Assembly (NCBI GenBank): GCA_023426505.1
Contig: JAFAAP010000207.1
Coordinates: 15,723-79,722, forward strand
DNA length: 64,000 nt
Source of the DNA: Pseudomonadota bacterium
GTDB taxonomy: Bacteria > Pseudomonadota > Alphaproteobacteria > Rhizobiales > Beijerinckiaceae
Direction of reading: 5' to 3'
Shown here: positions 58,416-64,000 of the stretch, piece after piece
How the letters are laid out: each line of letters starts with the position of its first letter
Position numbering within the stretch: the first letter of the stretch is position 1
Notes under the pieces: model-generated
Told to the model about the DNA's origin: nothing
Databases searched by the model: none
What the model saw: the letters and a program-made list of their open reading frames with translations, nothing else
Translations under genes and position numbers: made by a program

Positions 58416-59618
58416 ATGAACCCCCTCACTCCTCGCGAAGCTGCCAGGCGTCGACTGCTCGACACCCTGCGCCGCGAGGGCCCCATGGCCCGGGTCGAGC
58501 TCGGCCAGCAGCTCGGCATGAGCCCGGCCAGCGTCTCCGATCTCACGGCGAGCCTGGTGGACGAGGGCATCCTGGTCACGGAGGACAGCGGCGAGGCGGG
58601 CTCCGGCCTGCTGCGCGGCCGGCCGAAGGTGCGCCTGTTCTTCGCCGACACCCTGGGCTGCGTCATCGGCGTCTGGACCGGGTTCAACCGGATCGAGCTG
58701 CGGCTCGTGGACAGCGCGGGCCGCAACCGCGCCAGCCGTCGCATCGAGCGCCCGCTTCGCAATCTCGAAGCCGGAGAGCTGATGGACGTGCTGGCGGAGA
58801 CGATCACGGCCTTCGCGCGTGACACGGGTCGCCAGGACGTGAAGGCCGTCGGCCTTGCCTGCCAGGGCTACGTGGACACCCGCGACGGGGTGGTGGCGTG
58901 GAGCCCGGTCCTGGGCGTGCGCGACCTGCCGCTCGCCTCGGGCCTGAGCCAGCGGCTCGGCCTTCCGGTGTCGATCGAGAATGACGCCAGCGCCATGGCG
59001 TTCGCGATCGCGCAGCGCGACTCCGAGCTCCGGTCCGGGCGCACGGCCTGCCTCATGGTCGGCGACGGCGTGGGTTTGGGCTTCCTGATCCAAGGCGAGC
59101 TCTATCGCGGCGCGCGGTTCGGCGGCAGCGAGTTCGGCCATGTGCGCCTGCGCCGGAGCGGACCGCAATGCCGCTGCGGCGGGCGCGGCTGCATCGAGGC
59201 GTATCTCGCCGATTACGCCCTCTACCGGGACGCGCAGCTCATCGACCACCGCCCGGCCCCGACCGTCCTGCTTCCCGGCGAGGACGCCATGACCGACATC
59301 GTCGCGCAGGCGCGCTCCGGCGACGCCGCCCTCGCCAACCTGTTCCGCGAGGCGGGCGAGGTCTTAGGCGACGCGGTCGGCATCCTGATCCAGACCCTGG
59401 AGCCCGACCACGTGGTGATCTGCGGCCCTGGCACCCGGGCCATGGACCTGCTGCGCCCGTCCTTCGAGGCGGCGCTCGACACGCAGACGATCCCTGAGCT
59501 CAGGGCGCTCGCCACGATCCAGGTGGTGGAGTCGTCCATGGACCTCCTCACGGAGGGTGTGGTCATGCAGGCGCTGCGGGAGCTCGATTTCGATCTGGCA
59601 CGCCTGAAGGCTGCCTAG
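58416..59618 (+). CDS. xylR: ROK-family transcriptional regulator, probable xylose repressor
   Basis: I take the ATG at 58416, eight bases after AAAGGG; an ATG six bases earlier is too close to it. The 400 residues start with a winged helix-turn-helix (ARVELGQQLGMSPASVSDLTASL). A ROK sugar-kinase-like domain follows, with FGGSEFGHVRL near residue 240 and the zinc-type CRCGGRGCIEAYLAD near residue 253. ROK repressors release DNA on binding the free sugar. Being divergent from xylF and flanked by two palindromes, it most likely controls the xylose genes. Confidence 0.85.
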   Translation: MNPLTPREAARRRLLDTLRREGPMARVELGQQLGMSPASVSDLTASLVDEGILVTEDSGEAGSGLLRGRPKVRLFFADTLGCVIGVWTGFNRIELRLVDSAGRNRASRRIERPLRNLEAGELMDVLAETITAFARDTGRQDVKAVGLACQGYVDTRDGVVAWSPVLGVRDLPLASGLSQRLGLPVSIENDASAMAFAIAQRDSELRSGRTACLMVGDGVGLGFLIQGELYRGARFGGSEFGHVRLRRSGPQCRCGGRGCIEAYLADYALYRDAQLIDHRPAPTVLLPGEDAMTDIVAQARSGDAALANLFREAGEVLGDAVGILIQTLEPDHVVICGPGTRAMDLLRPSFEAALDTQTIPELRALATIQVVESSMDLLTEGVVMQALRELDFDLARLKAA

Positions 59619-59625
59619 AAGCCGG

Positions 59626-60252
59626 TCATTCGCGCCCGTTGACCTGACGCATGAGCATGGATCGCAGGTCCTGCAGGACGGCATCGCGAACAGGCAAATC
59701 CGCCTCGCCGCTCACGGCTGCCGCAACCCTCATGAGATGCAGGATGATGACCGCCAGCACGTCGGCCCGTTCTCGTGGCAGCGGCGGCTCCGTCTGAGAC
59801 AGGAGCCTCGCGATCTGGCCACGCATGCGGTTGCGCCGTTCGGACTTCTGCGCCTTGTCGGCGGCCGGACGGTCCACCAGGAGAACGAAGGCCGGATGAG
59901 CCAGGAGAAAGGCGGATAGGTCCTGGAACAGGCGGTCCAGGAGCTCCGCCGGCGTCATCTGTTCCGATGTTTGGCCCAGAGCTTCGAGCATCCCGTAAAG
60001 AGCCTCGCCATCGGCCGTCTGAAGCGCGTCCGCGAGCAGCTCCTTGGTCGGGAAGAACTGATACAGCGACCCGATGGAAGCCCCCGCGCGCGCCGCGATT
60101 TCCGTCATGGTCGCGGCATCGAAGCCCTTTTCGGCGAAGATCTCCTCTCCGGCTTTGAGGAGGGCCGCCACGCGCTCGCGTCCGCGCCGTCTCTGAGGCG
60201 CGCGGATCGCCGCGCTCTCCTTTTCGCTTGCTTTTTGTGAGGACATCCTCAT
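59626..60252 (-). CDS. TetR/AcrR family transcriptional regulator
   Basis: The 208-residue protein has the TetR helix-turn-helix (EIFAEKGFDAATMTEIAARA then GASIGSLYQFFPTKELLADAL) at about residues 35-80 and a variable helical ligand domain. The ATG at 60252 lies about five bases after GGAG and is embedded in an operator-like palindrome; the ATG at 60246 is an alternative. Two palindromes beside its start imply autoregulation and control of the divergent isochorismatase-family gene. The inducer is unknown. Confidence 0.9.
   Translation of the reverse strand: MRMSSQKASEKESAAIRAPQRRRGRERVAALLKAGEEIFAEKGFDAATMTEIAARAGASIGSLYQFFPTKELLADALQTADGEALYGMLEALGQTSEQMTPAELLDRLFQDLSAFLLAHPAFVLLVDRPAADKAQKSERRNRMRGQIARLLSQTEPPLPRERADVLAVIILHLMRVAAAVSGEADLPVRDAVLQDLRSMLMRQVNGRE
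60238..60252. promoter_or_regulatory. TetR operator candidate overlapping the tetR start codon
   Basis: TGAGGA and TCCTCA are perfect arms around CA at 60238-60251, and they overlap the first codons of the TetR gene. The half-sites are the same as in the 20-bp palindrome 11 bases away. Confidence 0.5.
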
Positions 60253-60262
60253 ATAACTCCAA

Positions 60263-60282
60263 ACATGAGGATATCCTCATGT
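60263..60282. promoter_or_regulatory. 20-bp perfect palindromic operator between tetR and the isochorismatase-family gene
   Basis: ACATGAGGATATCCTCATGT is a perfect 20-bp palindrome. It lies 10 bases upstream of the TetR start and 50 bases upstream of the divergent gene. This size and symmetry are typical of TetR-family sites. Confidence 0.75.
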
Positions 60283-60332
60283 AATCGCCCGTCTCGTTCG
60301 ACGCTGTCCTCCCTCCGATACCGGAAAGCCTC

Positions 60333-60914
60333 ATGATGCTGAAGCTCAATCCCCGCACTACCGCCCTTGTTTTGATTGATGTGCAGAAGGGTACACTCGC
60401 GGCAGCGGCAGGGCCGCACGAGCCGGCGACCGTCGTTGCGAACAGTGCCCAGTTGGCCAGCCGGTTCTCGCAGACCGGAGCCACCGTCGTCCTCGTCCGG
60501 ATCGGGTTCTCGGACGATTATGCCGACAAGCCTGGCGGCCTGACCGAAACGCCCATGATCCTTCCGCCCGGCGGTCTGCCTGCCGACTGGGCCGAGTTCC
60601 CGGCCGAACTCGGCTCTGTGAGACCCGATGTGCTGATCACCAAGCGGCAGTGGAGTGCCTTTCATGGCACCGAGCTCGACCTGCAGCTGCGGCGGCGCGG
60701 CATCAGCCATCTGGTCATCGGAGGCCTGATGACGAATTTCGGCGTCGAATCGACTGCACGCGATGCCTGGCAACACAACTACCACGCCATCATTGCCGAG
60801 GATGCATCAAGTAGCCTCAGCGCCGAGCTTCACCAATTCGCCATCAGAAACACCTTGCCCCGAGTCTCGCGGGTGAGATCCACAGCCGAGATCATTGCGG
60901 CCCTGGAGGCATAG
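60333..60914 (+). CDS. Isochorismatase-family hydrolase, YecD-like (no catalytic cysteine)
   Basis: The 193-residue protein follows GGAAAG by five bases. It has the family Asp in LVLIDVQKG (D16) and the Lys in LITKRQWSAFHGTELD (K104). At the position of the nucleophilic Cys it has glycine, in GLMTNFGVESTARDAW (G137). E. coli YecD has the same replacement, as do true isochorismatases such as PhzD. Amidase-type cysteine chemistry is therefore unlikely. It is divergent from a TetR regulator that probably controls it, and its substrate is unknown. Confidence 0.85.
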   Translation: MMLKLNPRTTALVLIDVQKGTLAAAAGPHEPATVVANSAQLASRFSQTGATVVLVRIGFSDDYADKPGGLTETPMILPPGGLPADWAEFPAELGSVRPDVLITKRQWSAFHGTELDLQLRRRGISHLVIGGLMTNFGVESTARDAWQHNYHAIIAEDASSSLSAELHQFAIRNTLPRVSRVRSTAEIIAALEA

Positions 60915-60971
60915 CCATCGGCCTCCAAAAACACTATCTGTTGCGGGAACGTTCTCTCACGATCGAGACCC

Positions 60972-63900
60972 ATGGCTTCCTCCCGTCCCGTCCAAGCCGG
61001 CGATCACGTCTTCCTCGTCGACGGCTCCTCCTTCATCTATCGGGCCTACTTCCAGTCCATGAACCAGGACTCGAAGTACAATTCCCGCATTTCCGACGGG
61101 ATGCCGACGGGAGCCGTGCGCCTGTTCGTGTCCAAGCTCCTGCAGTTCGTCCGCGACGGCGCGGCGGGCTTCATGCCGACGCATCTCGCCATCGTGCTCG
61201 ACAAGTCGGAGGGCTCGTTCCGCAAGGAGCTCTACGAGGATTACAAGGGCCATCGCCCGGACGCGCCCGACGACCTGAAGGTCCAGATGCCGATCATGCG
61301 CGAGGCGATCCGCGCCTTCGGCCTGGAGCCGGTGGAGAAGGAGCGCTACGAGGCCGACGACCTCATCGCAACTTACGCGGTGCAGGCGGCCGCCAAGGGC
61401 GCGGACGTGCTCATCGTGTCGTCCGACAAGGACCTGATGCAGCTCGTCGGACCGCATGTGTGCTTCTACGATTTCGAATCGGGCTCCAAGGGCAAGCCGG
61501 GCTACCGGCCGGAGCGCAACCTCGACGAGGCCGCCGTCACGGAGCGCTGGGAGGGCATCCCGCCCTCGAAGATCGGCGACGTGCTGGCCCTGATGGGCGA
61601 CACCTCGGACAACGTGCCGGGCGTGCCCGGCATCGGCCTGAAGACCGCCGCGCAGCTCATCAAGGAATACGGCGATCTCGAAACGCTCCTGGAACGCGCG
61701 CCCGAAATCAAGCAGCCCAAGCGCCGCGAGACCCTGATCAACAATGCCGAATCGGCCCGGCTGTCCAAGAAGCTCGTGACCCTCGACTGCGACGCGCCGC
61801 TTCCCGTGCCGCTCGACGACCTGCGCCTGCCACAGCCCGACCCGAAGACCCTGATCGGCTTCCTGAAGGCGATGGAGTTCAACACCCTCACCCGCCGGGT
61901 GGCGGAGCTCTACGACGCCGATCCCACGGCCGTCGAGCCCGATCCGCGCCTGATGCCGGGCGGCGAGGCGATCCGCTGGGAGCGGCTCGGCGGTCCCGCC
62001 CCGGTCGAGGAGGAAGTGCCGTTCGAGGGCGGCGCTGCCGCCCCGGGCGAGATCGATCCCTTCGCCGGTCTCGACCTGCCGGAGCCCGCCAGGCGCAGGA
62101 CGGTGGAGGGCCTCGGCACGCCGTCGCAGCTCGCCGCCAAGCGCGCCACGGAGGCCTCCTCGCAGGCGATCGACGTGCAGGCCTACGAGGCCGTGACGGA
62201 TCTCGCCCGCCTGAAGGAATGGGTGACGGAAGCCCGCCAGCAGGGCTACGTCGCCGTCGACACGGAGACGAGCGCCCTCGACGCGAACCTAGCGGATCTC
62301 GTCGGCTTCTCGCTGGCGCTGGCGCCGGGCCGCGCCTGCTACGTGCCGCTGCAGCACCGGGGCGATTCGGACCTCTTCGGCGGCGGCCTCGTGCCGGGGC
62401 AGATCCAGGTCACCGATGCCCTCGACGCCATCCGGCCGATGCTGGAGGACCCTTCCGTCCTCAAGATCGGCCAGAACCTCAAATACGACTGGGTCGTCTT
62501 CAAGCGCCACAACATCGACGTCCGCCCCATCGACGACACGATGCTGATCTCCTACGTGCTCGATGCCGGCAAGGGCTCCCATGGGATGGACGAGCTCTCG
62601 CGCCGCCATCTCGGTCACGCGCCGATCAGCTTCACGGACGTGGCCGGGACCGGCCGCAACAAGGTGAGCTTCGACAAGGTCGAGATCGCGAAGGCGACCG
62701 CTTATGCGGCCGAGGACGCGGACGTCACCTTGCGCCTGTGGCAGCTGCTGAAGCCCCGGCTCACCTCCGAGCACCGCACCACCGTCTACGAGACGCTCGA
62801 GCGGCCTCTCGTCGACGTGATCGCCCGCATGGAGATGCGCGGCATCCTGGTCGACCGCCAGATCCTGAGCCGTCTCTCGGGCGACTTCGCCCAGACGCTG
62901 GCGCGGCTCGAGGACGAGATCCACGAGATGGCTGGCGAAAAATTCGCCCTCGGGTCCCCGAAGCAGATCGGCGACATCCTGTTCGGCAAGATGGGCCTGC
63001 CCGGCGCGAAGAAGACCCCGTCGGGCCAGTGGGCGACGCCCGCGACGCTCCTCGACGAACTCGCCCAGGCGGGCCACGAGCTGCCCGCGAAAATTCTCGA
63101 ATGGCGCCAGCTCTCCAAGCTGAAGTCGACCTACACGGACACGCTCCAGGAGCACATGCATCCCGACACCAAGCGGGTGCACACCTCCTTCTCTCTCGCT
63201 GCCACCACGACGGGGCGCCTGTCCTCGTCGGATCCGAACCTGCAGAACATCCCGATCCGCACGGAGGCCGGCCGCAAGATCCGGCAGGCCTTCATCGCGC
63301 CGGAGGGACACAAGATCATCTCGGCCGATTACAGCCAGATCGAGCTGCGGCTGCTGGCCCACATCGCCGACATCCCGCAATTGCAGGAAGCCTTCGCCAA
63401 GGGCCAGGACATTCACGCGGCGACCGCATCCGCCATGTTCGGCGTGCCCCTCGACCAGATGACGCCAGACCTGCGCCGCCAGGCCAAGACCATCAATTTC
63501 GGCATCATCTACGGCATCTCGGCCTTCGGCCTCGCCACGCGCCTCGGCATCGGCAACGCGGAGGCCTCGGCCTTCATCAAGCAGTATTTCGAGCGCTTCC
63601 CCGGCATCCGCACCTATATCGACGAGATCAAGAAGTTCTGCCGGGACAAAGGTTACGTGACGACCCTGTTCGGCCGCGTCTGCCATTACCCGCAGATCAG
63701 GTCGAGCAACCCGTCGGAGCGGGCGGGCGTGGAGCGCCAGGCGATCAACGCGCCGATCCAGGGCAGCGCCGCCGACATCATCCGCCGCGCCATGGTCCGC
63801 ATGGAGGATGCCCTGAAGGCCGAGCGCCTCTCCGCCCGCATGCTGCTGCAGGTGCACGACGAGCTGGTGTTCGAGGTGCCCGACGACGAGGTCGACGCCA

Positions 63901-64000
63901 CCCTGCCGGTGATCTCCCGCGTGATGACCGAAGCCCCCTTCCCGGCGGTCAGCCTGAAGGTGCCGCTCGCCGTGGAGGCCCGCGCTGCGCAGAACTGGGA
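60972..64000 (+). CDS. polA: DNA polymerase I (last few codons beyond window)
   Basis: The frame starts MASSRPVQAGDHVFLVDGSS at 60972 and stays open for 1009 codons to the window edge, where ...NW is close to the usual C-terminus. Residues about 10-310 are the 5'-3' exonuclease (YEADDLIATYA, SSDKDLMQLV). About 400-600 is the 3'-5' proofreading domain with an intact DTETSALD and YAAEDADVTLRL. About 630-1009 is the polymerase, with DYSQIELRLLAH (motif A), RRQAKTINFGIIYG (motif B) and QVHDELVFEVP (motif C). It acts in Okazaki fragment processing and repair. Confidence 0.97.
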   Translation, partial: MASSRPVQAGDHVFLVDGSSFIYRAYFQSMNQDSKYNSRISDGMPTGAVRLFVSKLLQFVRDGAAGFMPTHLAIVLDKSEGSFRKELYEDYKGHRPDAPDDLKVQMPIMREAIRAFGLEPVEKERYEADDLIATYAVQAAAKGADVLIVSSDKDLMQLVGPHVCFYDFESGSKGKPGYRPERNLDEAAVTERWEGIPPSKIGDVLALMGDTSDNVPGVPGIGLKTAAQLIKEYGDLETLLERAPEIKQPKRRETLINNAESARLSKKLVTLDCDAPLPVPLDDLRLPQPDPKTLIGFLKAMEFNTLTRRVAELYDADPTAVEPDPRLMPGGEAIRWERLGGPAPVEEEVPFEGGAAAPGEIDPFAGLDLPEPARRRTVEGLGTPSQLAAKRATEASSQAIDVQAYEAVTDLARLKEWVTEARQQGYVAVDTETSALDANLADLVGFSLALAPGRACYVPLQHRGDSDLFGGGLVPGQIQVTDALDAIRPMLEDPSVLKIGQNLKYDWVVFKRHNIDVRPIDDTMLISYVLDAGKGSHGMDELSRRHLGHAPISFTDVAGTGRNKVSFDKVEIAKATAYAAEDADVTLRLWQLLKPRLTSEHRTTVYETLERPLVDVIARMEMRGILVDRQILSRLSGDFAQTLARLEDEIHEMAGEKFALGSPKQIGDILFGKMGLPGAKKTPSGQWATPATLLDELAQAGHELPAKILEWRQLSKLKSTYTDTLQEHMHPDTKRVHTSFSLAATTTGRLSSSDPNLQNIPIRTEAGRKIRQAFIAPEGHKIISADYSQIELRLLAHIADIPQLQEAFAKGQDIHAATASAMFGVPLDQMTPDLRRQAKTINFGIIYGISAFGLATRLGIGNAEASAFIKQYFERFPGIRTYIDEIKKFCRDKGYVTTLFGRVCHYPQIRSSNPSERAGVERQAINAPIQGSAADIIRRAMVRMEDALKAERLSARMLLQVHDELVFEVPDDEVDATLPVISRVMTEAPFPAVSLKVPLAVEARAAQNW

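Overview
This is a GC-rich, gene-dense chromosomal segment with no phage, transposase or CRISPR. Gene content points to an alphaproteobacterium of the Hyphomicrobiales, most plausibly a Methylobacteriaceae/Microvirga-like soil bacterium. That is an inference from the Caulobacter/Rhizobium-style myo-inositol module, minCDE, a glutathione formaldehyde pathway, a TAXI-type binding protein and an OpgC protein. No rRNA gene is present to settle the taxonomy.

Layout. (1) 0-13.3 kb: sugar and cyclitol catabolism. A partial Gfo/Idh/MocA oxidoreductase and a tautomerase are followed by a three-gene ABC importer, a divergent RpiR-type regulator, inositol 2-dehydrogenase, and an iolC-(membrane protein)-iolD-iolE-iolB operon. 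GGAA-N6-TTCC-like sites lie in both divergent promoters, so transporter, dehydrogenase and catabolic operon look like one regulon. (2) 13.3-23 kb: rRNA-modification genes, then two translationally coupled hybrid histidine kinases. One is a 1931-residue soluble protein with about ten tandem HAMP-type units, resembling fungal NIK1/Os-1 kinases. (3) 23-27.4 kb: tRNA-Arg(CCG), a TerC protein, a decayed partial copy of the same tRNA, and EamA and MFS transporters. (4) 27.4-36 kb: secreted or envelope proteins (RlpA-like, a proline-rich protein, a membrane-anchored SNase-like protein) converging on minCDE, then a TAXI solute-binding protein with a coiled-coil partner. (5) 36-41.3 kb: an MDR reductase, a TauE/SafE permease, cysK and a YeeE/YedE sulfur transporter. 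(6) 41.3-47.4 kb: oxidative and formaldehyde stress genes (oxyR-dsbA-like divergent from catalase, an MBL hydrolase, frmA-fghA). (7) 47.5-54.1 kb: a tail-anchored protein, a TerB/DUF533 protein, a Nudix hydrolase divergent from a stand-alone SIR2-domain protein, an OpgC/SGNH pair and an AmpG-like permease. (8) 54.1-59.6 kb: a xylose module (xylose-dehydrogenase-like SDR, xylG, xylH, xylF, divergent ROK regulator), with a palindromic repeat between xylF and xylH. (9) 59.6-64 kb: a TetR regulator divergent from an isochorismatase-family protein, and polA, cut a few codons before its end.

The observations most worth follow-up are the giant HAMP-repeat kinase and its 276-bp DNA repeats, the SIR2/Nudix divergent pair, the tRNA-Arg relic, the unexplained membrane protein inside the iol operon, the terminator-like hairpin in the EamA leader, and several strong palindromic operators.
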